Below, in pieces: positions 8,094-14,907 of a DNA stretch of 64,000 bases. Below the pieces are notes generated by a model. The model did no database searches, was not told the origin of the DNA, and saw nothing but the letters and a program-made list of their open reading frames with translations. How positions within the stretch are numbered: the first letter of the stretch is position 1; each line of letters starts with the position of its first letter. Made by a program: the position numbers and the translations under genes. Origin of the DNA: Gemmatimonadota bacterium (GTDB lineage: Bacteria > Gemmatimonadota > Gemmatimonadetes > Gemmatimonadales > GWC2-71-9); contig QHUJ01000120.1 in assembly GCA_003221895.1 (NCBI GenBank), forward strand, positions 1 to 64,000, given 5' to 3'.

Positions 8094-8606
8094 TTAGGAG
8101 TAATGCAGCAAGGCCTCCACGCGTTGTCCCTGGAGGCGTTGACGCCCGTTCAGAAAATCGAGCTCGATGAGAAAACTGAAGCCCACTACCGGCGCAGCCT
8201 TGGCGCCCACCAGCCGCGCGGCCGCAGTGGCCGTCCCGCCGGTCGCGAGCACATCGTCCACGATCAGCACCCGGTCCCCTGTCTGGATGGCGTCGTGGTG
8301 CATTTCCAGGGCGTCCGTGCCGTACTCGAGTGCGTACTCGACCCGCTGCGTGGCCGCGGGCAGCTTGCCGGGCTTCCGAATCGGGACGAGCCCCGCCCCG
8401 AGGGCCAGCGCGATCGGCGCGCCGAACAGAAAGCCGCGGGACTCGATCGACACGACGCGCGAGATCCGCGCATCGCGGTATGGACTCGCCATCAGCTCGA
8501 CCGCCTGCCCGAACAGCTTGGCGTCGAGCAGCACGGGCGTGACATCCTTGAACACGATTCCCGGCTTGGGAAAATCTTTCACGTCGCGGATCGCGCGACC
8601 CAACAT
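8094..8606 (-). CDS. apt: Adenine phosphoribosyltransferase
   Basis: About 170 residues. It salvages adenine with PRPP to AMP. The PRPP-binding signature VLIVDDVLATGGTA is intact, and the N-terminus has the family motif DFPKPGIVFKDVTP. ATG 8606 gives the usual length but has no clear ribosome site. An in-frame TTG at 8636 has GAGG close upstream and would overlap the end of acyP by 14 bp; longer ATG starts at 8651 and 8654 also exist. It follows acyP in the same direction, with tRNA-Arg just downstream. Confidence 0.92.
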   Translation of the reverse strand: MLGRAIRDVKDFPKPGIVFKDVTPVLLDAKLFGQAVELMASPYRDARISRVVSIESRGFLFGAPIALALGAGLVPIRKPGKLPAATQRVEYALEYGTDALEMHHDAIQTGDRVLIVDDVLATGGTATAAARLVGAKAAPVVGFSFLIELDFLNGRQRLQGQRVEALLHYS

Positions 8607-8622
8607 ATCAACGACTTTCGAT

Positions 8623-8895
8623 TTATCGGATGTCAAAGGACCTCGGTACATCAAGTTCTAGTGGAACTTGAAGGCGCTGTACGTCGTCCACACGCGCGTG
8701 CGACGAGCCTCGCCGCAGCGATGTCTCCAACTTGTCGAGCTGGGCATCGGGTCCTTCAGAAACCACTTCAACCGAGCCATCGGGAAGGTTGCACGCGAAC
8801 CCGCCTAGCTTCAGCCGCTCGGCTTCACGCATGACAAACCACCTGAACCCGACTCCTTGAACGCGACCCCGGATAATCCAGCGGCGCAGGCTCAA
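8623..8895 (-). CDS. acyP: Acylphosphatase
   Basis: A 90-residue small enzyme hydrolysing acyl phosphates. It has the catalytic-loop signature GRVQGVGFRWFV (Arg in the phosphate loop) and the strand LGGFACNLPDGSVEVVSEGP (active-site Asn in the N-L-P-D-G turn). The start is TTG at 8895, read because it forms a TTGA overlap with the native end of dedA (TGA 8894-8892) and follows a GGAGG-rich stretch about 10 bases upstream. It was therefore translationally coupled to dedA, whose body is now rearranged, and its ribosome site lies inside the left 48-bp inverted repeat. Confidence 0.9.
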   Translation of the reverse strand: MSLRRWIIRGRVQGVGFRWFVMREAERLKLGGFACNLPDGSVEVVSEGPDAQLDKLETSLRRGSSHARVDDVQRLQVPLELDVPRSFDIR

Positions 8896-8896
8896 A

Positions 8897-8944
8897 CTGG
8901 CGAACTCCCTCCTCCTGCACCGCGACGCCGCCGCATGACATACA
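8897..8944 (+). repeat. Left arm of 48-bp perfect inverted repeat flanking the flipped dedA segment
   Basis: It is the exact reverse complement of 9197-9244 over all 48 bp. On the - strand this arm encodes the native DedA C-terminus (VYVMRRRRGAGGGSSP) and contains the ribosome site of acyP, so this copy is in its original place. The first ten bases (CTGGCGAACT) also occur where the N-terminal half of dedA ends, which suggests they were the short homology that started the rearrangement. Confidence 0.95.
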
Positions 8945-9196
8945 TCAGCACGCTCATCGGGCGGCTGTTTCCGGTGATCCGGCATCTCATCTCGATCCCC
9001 GCGGGCCTGCATGGCATGCCACTCCCGAAGTTCATCCTGTATACCGCGGTTGGCGCGGGGTTGTGGTGCGCGATTCTCACGTGGATCGGATACTTCCTGG
9101 GACAGCACGAGGGTGTGTTGCGCAGCGAGGATCTCCACCGTTACGTCACCTGGGCGATCACGGTGTTGATTCCGCTCAGTATCATCACGGTGATCG
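8945..9196 (+). other. Inverted 252-bp inner segment carrying the dedA C-terminal coding region
   Basis: On the + strand this segment encodes the DedA C-terminal block beginning STLIGRLFPVIRHLIS and ending ITVI, while the rest of the gene and all neighbours are on the - strand. It sits between the two 48-bp inverted repeats like the loop of a foldback. A 132-residue + strand frame (8857-9255) runs through it but is a by-product of the inversion and not a new gene. No recombinase gene is nearby. Confidence 0.85.
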
Positions 9197-9244
9197 TGTA
9201 TGTCATGCGGCGGCGTCGCGGTGCAGGAGGAGGGAGTTCGCCAG
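9197..9244 (-). repeat. Right arm of 48-bp perfect inverted repeat
   Basis: It is the exact reverse complement of 8897-8944. Read on the - strand it follows GSIIGA of the dedA N-terminal half and introduces the residues LANSLLLHRDAAA and a stop, which are foreign to DedA after LAN. This copy is therefore the derived one: an inverted duplicate of the gene's own 3' end placed in the middle of the gene. Confidence 0.95.
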
Positions 9245-9443
9245 CGCGCCGATGATGCTGCCAATGACCCCGCTGAGCAGCGCCAGCGCGAAACTCATCT
9301 CGCCTTTCGCGGCCCAGTACCCTGCCGGCGGCATGACCAGCTCGCTCGGGACCGGCAGGATGGACGATTCCATGGCCATCAGCGCGACGATCCCCGGATA
9401 GCCGACCGCGAGGAGGGTCTGCAGTAGCCAATCGATGAATCCC

Positions 9444-10097
9444 TTAAGCATCGAAGCCGTGCTCGCCGACGAGCGGTACGAAACGGGCCGCGCCGATCGG
9501 AGTGGCGCTGACGCCGCCCTCTGTCCGGCGCACGAGCGTGAGTGTCTGTGCCCCCTTTGCTCCCAGCGGAATGATCATCCTGCCGCTCGGGGCCAGCTGC
9601 TCGACGAGCGGCGGCGGGATCTCCGGGCCACCCGCCGCCACGAGGATGGCGTGGTAGGGAGCATATGCGCTCCATCCCAACGTGCCATCGCCGATGAGCA
9701 GTGAGACGTTCGTCACGCCCGCGGCTTTCAGCGCGGCCTGCGCGGTCTCCGCCAGAACGCGCACCCGTTCGATCGTGAAGACCTGCGAAGCAAGAGCGCC
9801 GAGGAGCGCAGTCTGATAGCCCGAGCCCGTCCCGACCTCGAGCACGCGTTCAGTCCCCTGCAGGGCAAGCGTCTCGAGATATCGGGCCTGCGTAAAGGGC
9901 TGGGAGATGGTCTGTCCTCTGCCGATTGGCAGTGACGAATCTTCATACGCGCGGTGGCGCACACCTTCGGGGACGAAGAGGTGACGAGGCGTCTCGGCGA
10001 ACGCGCGCAACACGGCGAGGTCGCGGATACCTTGCGCGCGCAGCTGTTCCACCAGTCGCGCGCGATACCCGCCGTAGGTGTCGCGGCTGCCAGTCAC
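9444..10097 (-). CDS. pcm: Protein-L-isoaspartate O-methyltransferase
   Basis: A 217-residue repair enzyme that methylates isoaspartyl residues in damaged proteins. It has the family N-terminal block RHLFVPEGVRHRAYEDSSLPIGRGQTISQP and the SAM-binding motif VLEVGTGSGYQTALL, both in normal positions. The start is GTG 10097, overlapping the surE stop as GTGA. The surE-pcm order is the common bacterial pairing. Its 3' end overlaps the dedA start by 8 bp. Confidence 0.95.
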   Translation of the reverse strand: MTGSRDTYGGYRARLVEQLRAQGIRDLAVLRAFAETPRHLFVPEGVRHRAYEDSSLPIGRGQTISQPFTQARYLETLALQGTERVLEVGTGSGYQTALLGALASQVFTIERVRVLAETAQAALKAAGVTNVSLLIGDGTLGWSAYAPYHAILVAAGGPEIPPPLVEQLAPSGRMIIPLGAKGAQTLTLVRRTEGGVSATPIGAARFVPLVGEHGFDA

Positions 10098-10906
10098 CTA
10101 CCCAGGTCCCACTGCTTCACGACTTCGATGAGCTTGTAGTTCGTCAAATCGACATGGAGCGGCGTTACCGAGATGTAGCCATCTCGCACGGCCTGGAAAT
10201 CGGAATCAGCGTCCCCGGACCACGTGACCCGCCCTCCCCCGATCCAGTAGACCTCACGGCCCCACGGATCCTTCATCGTGGCGATTTCCTCATGAAATAC
10301 GCGGCTGCCCAGATGCGTCACCTTCACGCCTTTGACGTGGTCGGCCGGAATCGGCGGCAGGTTGATGTTGAGCAGCGTCTCGCCGGGGAAATTCTCGACG
10401 CGCACGATGCGCTGCACGAGACGCTCGAGACCCTTGCGATGACTCTCGAGGTGCTCGAGGTCGAAGCTCCCGTACGAGATCGCGACACTGGGAATGCCCG
10501 CGGCAAGACCCTCCATCGCCGCGGACACGGTGCCGGAGTACAGCACGTCCTCGCCCATGTTGGGACCGTGATTGACGCCGGAAAACACCCAGTTGGGCCC
10601 GTCGGGCATGAGGGCACCCAGACCGAGCAGCACGCAATCGGTAGGCGTTCCGTCCACCTGAAAGGCGCCGTCAGAGCGGCGGTGCGCCCGCAGCGGGCGA
10701 TGCAGTGTCAGTGAGTGGGACGTCCCGCTCTGTTCGCGGTCCGGTGCGACGACGGTGACCTGCCCAACGGTCGCGCAGACATCGGCCAGGAGCGCGATCC
10801 CGGGCGCCAATACGCCATCGTCATTGGAGACGAGAATGCGCAGGCCTTCCCCTTCGCGCATGGGAGGAATCGGGGGTGGTACCGCATCGGCAGTGGGATT
10901 GCTCAC
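10094..10906 (-). CDS. surE: 5'/3'-nucleotidase SurE
   Basis: About 270 residues; a metal-dependent phosphatase of nucleoside monophosphates linked to stationary-phase survival. The metal-site start ILVSNDDGVLAPGI is intact, followed by VVAPDREQSGTSHSLT and SGVNHGPNMGEDVLYSGTV. GTG 10906 is favoured because it forms a GTGA overlap with the upstream stop, the junction type used all along this strand. ATG 10861 would trim a proline-rich leader of 15 residues and gives a start nearer the conserved core. An ATG at 10945 is also open. Confidence 0.94.
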   Translation of the reverse strand: MSNPTADAVPPPIPPMREGEGLRILVSNDDGVLAPGIALLADVCATVGQVTVVAPDREQSGTSHSLTLHRPLRAHRRSDGAFQVDGTPTDCVLLGLGALMPDGPNWVFSGVNHGPNMGEDVLYSGTVSAAMEGLAAGIPSVAISYGSFDLEHLESHRKGLERLVQRIVRVENFPGETLLNINLPPIPADHVKGVKVTHLGSRVFHEEIATMKDPWGREVYWIGGGRVTWSGDADSDFQAVRDGYISVTPLHVDLTNYKLIEVVKQWDLGR

Positions 10907-11550
10907 CGGCGCAGCTGCTTCGCGAACGCGCGCGCCATGCGCCACGTGTCGCTCCAGGCGCGGAAATGACTGCGTGCGGCCCCGCCGTAGATCGTGGGCA
11001 CCTCTACCGACGTCACCCGAAAGCCCGCGCGCAGCGCATCGAGCAGGAAATTTGCCTCGTATTCATAGCGGTTCCCAGCCGGCTGCACCTGCTCGGCGAC
11101 TTCCCGCGTGAACGCCCGAAACCCGGTCTGCGCGTCGGGGACGCTCTGGCCGCCGATGCGTGTCGCCAGGCTCGCGGAGAGCCAGTTCGTGAAGCGGCGT
11201 GACACCGGCATTCCACCGTTTCGCTGGCGCGCGCCGAGGACGATGTCGGCCTGTGTTTCGGCAATCGGACGTATCAGCCGCGGAATCTCCTCGGGGGGAT
11301 GCTGGCCGTCGGCATCCAACGTGACAATGATCGCTGCACCTGACCGGATAGCCTCCCTGATGCCATCGCGGAGTGCAGCGCCCTTACCAAGGTTCTGCTT
11401 GTGAGCGAGCACCGTTTCCGCGACCGCCGAGTATGAGCCGTCGCTCGAGCCATCGTTCACGACGACGATCCTGGCCCCCGGTAGCGCAGCGCGCGCTCGA
11501 GCCACCACGCCGTCGATCGTGCCGGCAGCCTGGAACGCCGGAATTACCAC
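10903..11550 (-). CDS. GT2-family glycosyltransferase (short, DPM/WcaA-like)
   Basis: About 215 residues. It begins in the first strand of a GT-A fold (VIPAFQAAGTIDGVV), with the donor motif IVVVNDGSSDGS near residue 28, the metal-binding LDADGQHPPEEIPRL near residue 78 and GFRAFTREVAEQ later. It looks like a polyprenyl-phosphate hexose transferase or related GT2 without a membrane domain. GTG 11550 is the first canonical start. A CTG at 11562 would add the rest of the first strand and has GGGAG five bases upstream, so the true start may be non-canonical. It follows merR by 13 bp. Confidence 0.8.
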   Translation of the reverse strand: MVIPAFQAAGTIDGVVARARAALPGARIVVVNDGSSDGSYSAVAETVLAHKQNLGKGAALRDGIREAIRSGAAIIVTLDADGQHPPEEIPRLIRPIAETQADIVLGARQRNGGMPVSRRFTNWLSASLATRIGGQSVPDAQTGFRAFTREVAEQVQPAGNRYEYEANFLLDALRAGFRVTSVEVPTIYGGAARSHFRAWSDTWRMARAFAKQLRR

Positions 11551-11563
11551 GACGACCTGCAGG

Positions 11564-11923
11564 CTAGCTCCCTTCGAGGATGCCGAGCACCGACTTCAGC
11601 TCGGTGCGAAGCTCTTTGACCGTTTCGGTCGCGAGGGCGCGACGCGCTTCCGGCTTGAGCTCGCCCGAGCGGCGGTACTGCTCGATCTTCTGCCGGGCGC
11701 CTTCGATCGTGTACTTCTCCGTGTAGAGCAGATGCTTCACGAGCATGATCAGCTCGATCTCGCGCCGCTGATAGACGCGATTACCGGAGCGGTTCTTTGC
11801 CGGATTCAAGAAACGGAACTGGCTTTCCCAATACCGCAGGACGTGTGGCTTGAGATCGGTGAGCTGGCAAACCTCACCGATCGAGAAGAACTCCTGGACG
11901 GGTTGCGAGGGCGTGCCGCTCAT
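11564..11923 (-). CDS. MerR-family transcriptional regulator
   Basis: A 119-residue DNA-binding protein. The winged-helix MerR start is clear: FFSIGEVCQLTDLKPHVLRY, then WESQFRFLNPAKNRSGNRVY and RREIELIMLVKHLLYTEKYT, followed by a short dimerisation helix. There is no C-terminal effector domain and no cysteine pair for metals, so it is the minimal MerR type often found near gpsA/plsY in several phyla. The target is unknown. It overlaps gpsA as ATGA. Confidence 0.88.
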   Translation of the reverse strand: MSGTPSQPVQEFFSIGEVCQLTDLKPHVLRYWESQFRFLNPAKNRSGNRVYQRREIELIMLVKHLLYTEKYTIEGARQKIEQYRRSGELKPEARRALATETVKELRTELKSVLGILEGS

Positions 11924-12912
11924 TCGGCCTTCAGCTCGCGTTCCATGAGATCGGCGATCGCCTGCCGCGCGGGCTTGTTCTCGAACAGGATGTTGGCGAC
12001 CTCGCGCGCGATGGGCAACTCGACGCCTTCCCGCTCGCCCAGCGCCACGGCCGTGCGCGTGGTGTTCACGCCCTCGACCACAGCCGCTTTCCCGGCGAGG
12101 GCTTGTTCCAGAGTCTTTCCCTGCCCCAGCGCGACACCCAGCGTCCGGTTGCGCGACAGGGCGCCGGTCGCGGTGAGGATCAGGTCGCCCATCCCCGCGA
12201 GCCCCGCGAACGTCATCGGCTGTGCCCCGAGAGCCACGCCCAGGCGCGTGATCTCCGCGAGGCCGCGGGTGATCAGCGCCGCGCGCGCATTGAAGCCGAG
12301 CCCCAGGCCTTCCAGGATGCCGGCGGCAACGGCGATCACGTTCTTGAGCGCGCCGCCCAGCTCCACGCCGACGACGTCGGTGGAGGAGTAGACCCGGAAG
12401 TAGCTCGTGGAGAAGACCCGCTGAGCCCGCTGCGCGACCGAGTGGTCGGCAGCGGCGGCCACGACGGCGGTCGGCTGACGCTGAAACACTTCCAGGGCGA
12501 ACGACGGCCCCGAGAGCACCGCGACGGGAATCCCCTTCGGCAGCACCTCACCGAGGACGCGCGACGGCCGCTCCAGCCGGTCTGGGTCGAGGCCCTTGGA
12601 CGCGCTGATCACCAGGGGCTTCGTGCCCTTCAGCGCTGCTCCCGCTTGCTGCATCACGGGCCGAACGGCATGGGACGGCGCGGCCGACACGACGACCTCC
12701 ACGCCGGCTACGCTCGTTGCCAGATCACGCTCCGCACGCAACGCAGGCGCCAAGGACGCGTTGGGAAGAAACATCTCGTTCACGTGACGCCGGTTCACGC
12801 TTTCGATGACTTCGGGCTCCCGCGCCCAGAGCGTCACGTCCTCGCCCTTGCGCGCGAGCAGATCGGCGAGGGCTGTGCCCCAGGCGCCGCCACCCACCAC
12901 TGCGATCTTCAT
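11920..12912 (-). CDS. gpsA: Glycerol-3-phosphate dehydrogenase [NAD(P)+]
   Basis: A 330-residue cytoplasmic enzyme making sn-glycerol-3-phosphate for phospholipids. The dinucleotide motif VVGGGAWGTALADLLARKGE opens the protein. The substrate-domain motifs SASKGLD, VLSGPSFA and ELGGALKNVIAVAAGILEGLGLGFNARAALITRG are complete. The start ATG 12912 is abutted by a perfect hairpin (12913-12936) where a ribosome site would normally be. It lies downstream of plsY, the acyltransferase that uses its product. Confidence 0.96.
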   Translation of the reverse strand: MKIAVVGGGAWGTALADLLARKGEDVTLWAREPEVIESVNRRHVNEMFLPNASLAPALRAERDLATSVAGVEVVVSAAPSHAVRPVMQQAGAALKGTKPLVISASKGLDPDRLERPSRVLGEVLPKGIPVAVLSGPSFALEVFQRQPTAVVAAAADHSVAQRAQRVFSTSYFRVYSSTDVVGVELGGALKNVIAVAAGILEGLGLGFNARAALITRGLAEITRLGVALGAQPMTFAGLAGMGDLILTATGALSRNRTLGVALGQGKTLEQALAGKAAVVEGVNTTRTAVALGEREGVELPIAREVANILFENKPARQAIADLMERELKAE

Positions 12913-12936
12913 GTTCCCACTCTGAAGAGTGGGAAC
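12913..12936 (-). promoter_or_regulatory. Perfect 10-bp hairpin directly before the gpsA start codon
   Basis: GTTCCCACTC and GAGTGGGAAC form a 10-bp perfect stem around a 4-nt loop, ending one base from the gpsA ATG. No Shine-Dalgarno sequence is visible in the 49 bp between plsY and gpsA, and no U-tract follows the stem on either strand, so it is not an ordinary terminator. It could control gpsA translation or be an operator. The effect is inference. Confidence 0.6.
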
Positions 12937-12961
12937 AACGCACGAGAGAGGTCACGATCTC

Positions 12962-13582
12962 TCATCCGCTGGCCGACCTTCTCGTTCGGAATCGATTCTC
13001 AGTACCTGCAAGCAATCGCCCAATGTTCCGCCGGTGCGCGATGATGATCAGGGCAACGAGCGCGACACTCGCCCAAATCAGGTACGGCGAATCCGGCTGC
13101 AGCAGCGCCACCGTCACCGGGACACTCAGGACGGCAATGATCGAGCTGAGTGAGACATAGCCCGTAAGCCAGAGACAAATCCCCCACACCGGAATCGCGA
13201 TCAGCACCGCGAGCGGCGCGAGCGCGAGGAACATCCCCGCGGCGGTCGCCACACCTTTGCCACCTTTGAAGCTCACGTAGGGCGAGAACATGTGTCCGAG
13301 GACTGCGGCGCCACCCAACGCCACGGGGATCCACGGCCATCCGTCGGCGCCTGCCCAGCCGGAGAAGAACAGCACCGGAATCGCGCCTTTCACGATGTCG
13401 ATCAGGGCCACCGGAATCGCGTATTTCCAGCCCAGAATGCGGTAGACGTTCGTGGCGCCGAGGTTTTTCGAGCCGTGTTCGCGGAGGTCGATTCCCCGTC
13501 CCAGCTTGCCGGCGATGTAGCTCGTCGGCGTGGCACCGAGCAGATACGCCGCAAGGATCGCCAGGACGGGGGCGGCGTTCAG
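12962..13582 (-). CDS. plsY: Glycerol-3-phosphate acyltransferase PlsY (probable CTG start)
   Basis: About 206 residues, a multi-pass membrane enzyme that acylates glycerol-3-phosphate from acyl-phosphate. Family motifs are present: GSKNLGATNVYRILG, GHMFSPYVSFKGGKGVATAAG and, late, HRRNIGRLLAG. The frame has TAA upstream (13597-13595) and no ATG, GTG or TTG before the GTG of residues IPVAL, which is far inside the conserved region. The only sensible start is CTG at 13582, which forms a CTGA overlap with the der stop. This matches the ATGA/GTGA/TTGA junctions used by the neighbours. Confidence 0.9.
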   Translation of the reverse strand: MNAAPVLAILAAYLLGATPTSYIAGKLGRGIDLREHGSKNLGATNVYRILGWKYAIPVALIDIVKGAIPVLFFSGWAGADGWPWIPVALGGAAVLGHMFSPYVSFKGGKGVATAAGMFLALAPLAVLIAIPVWGICLWLTGYVSLSSIIAVLSVPVTVALLQPDSPYLIWASVALVALIIIAHRRNIGRLLAGTENRFRTRRSASG

Positions 13583-14907
13583 CGACGGCCTCGCTTACGC
13601 CGGAACTTGATCGTGAGCGGCGCGCCCGTGAACTCCCACGCTTCGCGAAACCCGTTGTGCAGGTACCGCGTGTACGACTCCGGGATCGCTTCGGGTCGAT
13701 TGGCTACGACCGCGAAGCGCGGCGGCGCCGTGCCCACTTGCGTCGCGTAGAACAGGCGGACCGATTCTCCCACGGGCTGCGGAGGCTGCTGGCGGGCCAG
13801 CAGCTGCTCGAGCACGCGATTGACCTCGGCAGTGGGCACCCGCTTCTCCCGCTCCTCGGCAACCGTCACGATCGCGTCCAGCAATTTCGTGACGCGCTGG
13901 CCAGTTTTCGCGGAGACGTAGTAGAACGGGATGAACTCGAGGAATGGCGCGCGCGCCTTGATATCCCGCTCGCCGTCGCGCGCCGTGTTGGTTTCTTTTT
14001 CCTCGATCAGATCCCATTTGTTCACGGCAATGATGACGCCGGCCCCGCGCTCCCATGCCTCATTGGCAATCTTGAGGTCCTGCACATGCATCCCGTCCTT
14101 TGCATCGACGACGAGCAGGCAGACCTCCGCCCGTTCCATGGCGCGTGACGTGCGCAACGTCGAGTAGAACTCGAGGTCTTCATCCACCTTGCTCCGCTTC
14201 CGGAGCCCGGCGGTATCGATGAACACAAGCTGGCGGCCCTGGTACTCGAACTGGGTGTCGATGGCGTCGCGCGTCGTGCCTGGCTCATCGTGCACGATCA
14301 ACCGCTCCTGGCCGAGCAGCCGGTTGACCAGGCTCGACTTACCGACGTTGGGGCGGCCGACGACGGCGACGTGAATCGCTGCGTCGCCCTCCGACGCGGT
14401 CGAATCCGGGAGGATCGCGGCGACCTTGTCGAGCAGATCGCCGCTGTTCTTGCCGACGGCCGCCGAAACCGGAAACGGATCGCCCAGCCCGAGTTCATAG
14501 AACGAGAGCTGGCGGGTTTCGTCGGGAAGGTCGTCCGCCTTATTCACGACAAGGAGCACCGGACGCTTCGCCTTGCGCAGATACTGAGCAATCTCGAGGT
14601 CCATGGGATGGATGCCGTCCTCGATGTCCACCACGAACAGGAGGACGTCGCTGTCCGCGATCGCTTGCTCGACCTGCCCCCGAATCGCGCGGTTTATGGG
14701 ATCGGTGGATCCAGGTACGAGACCGCCGGTGTCCACCAGCCAGAAGCGCCGGCCATTCCACTCGGCGGGCGCGAAATGGCGGTCGCGGGTGACGCCGGGC
14801 TGCGGATCCACGATCGCCTGGCGACGGCCGATGATGCGGTTGAAGAGCGTCGATTTGCCGACGTTGGGGCGGCCGATGATCGCGACGGTGGGAACGGTCA
14901 GGGTCAT
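13579..14907 (-). CDS. der: Double GTPase Der (EngA), ribosome assembly
   Basis: A 442-residue GTPase needed for 50S subunit maturation. Two G domains are seen in tandem: [12 protein letters not shown] near residue 12 with DTGG and NKADD, and [12 protein letters not shown] near residue 185 with DTAG and NKWDL. A C-terminal KH-like domain ends in a basic tail (KFRRKRGRR). It overlaps the DUF512 gene upstream as ATGA and plsY downstream as CTGA. The DUF512-der-plsY order recurs in other bacteria. Confidence 0.96.
   Translation of the reverse strand: MTLTVPTVAIIGRPNVGKSTLFNRIIGRRQAIVDPQPGVTRDRHFAPAEWNGRRFWLVDTGGLVPGSTDPINRAIRGQVEQAIADSDVLLFVVDIEDGIHPMDLEIAQYLRKAKRPVLLVVNKADDLPDETRQLSFYELGLGDPFPVSAAVGKNSGDLLDKVAAILPDSTASEGDAAIHVAVVGRPNVGKSSLVNRLLGQERLIVHDEPGTTRDAIDTQFEYQGRQLVFIDTAGLRKRSKVDEDLEFYSTLRTSRAMERAEVCLLVVDAKDGMHVQDLKIANEAWERGAGVIIAVNKWDLIEEKETNTARDGERDIKARAPFLEFIPFYYVSAKTGQRVTKLLDAIVTVAEEREKRVPTAEVNRVLEQLLARQQPPQPVGESVRLFYATQVGTAPPRFAVVANRPEAIPESYTRYLHNGFREAWEFTGAPLTIKFRRKRGRR

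Larger units (their letters stand above)
8892..9451 (-). pseudogene. dedA-family membrane protein gene, broken by an internal inversion and deletion
   Basis: The N-terminal half (9451-9245, -) reads MLKGFIDWLLQTLL and then the DedA motif ESSILPVPSELVMPPAGY, up to GSIIGALAN. It then runs into the right inverted repeat and stops after HRDAAA. The C-terminal half (ISTLIGRLFPVIRHLIS, SIPAGLHGMPLPKFILYTA and YVMRRRR) lies on the opposite strand at 8944-9220. The true 3' tail (YVMRRRRGAGGGSSPV then TGA 8894-8892) is still in place on the - strand. About 45-50 residues normally found between GALAN and the xSTLIGR block are missing. The gene starts inside pcm (8-bp overlap). DedA proteins are undecaprenyl-phosphate or phospholipid transporters. 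Neither orientation of the segment restores a full frame, so this is either a dead gene or an assembly error. Confidence 0.8.

Noticed and set aside
8857-9255. A 132-residue + strand protein as a new gene
   Set aside because: Its core is the C-terminal half of DedA turned around by the inversion; the leading Pro/Arg-rich part is out-of-frame repeat sequence.
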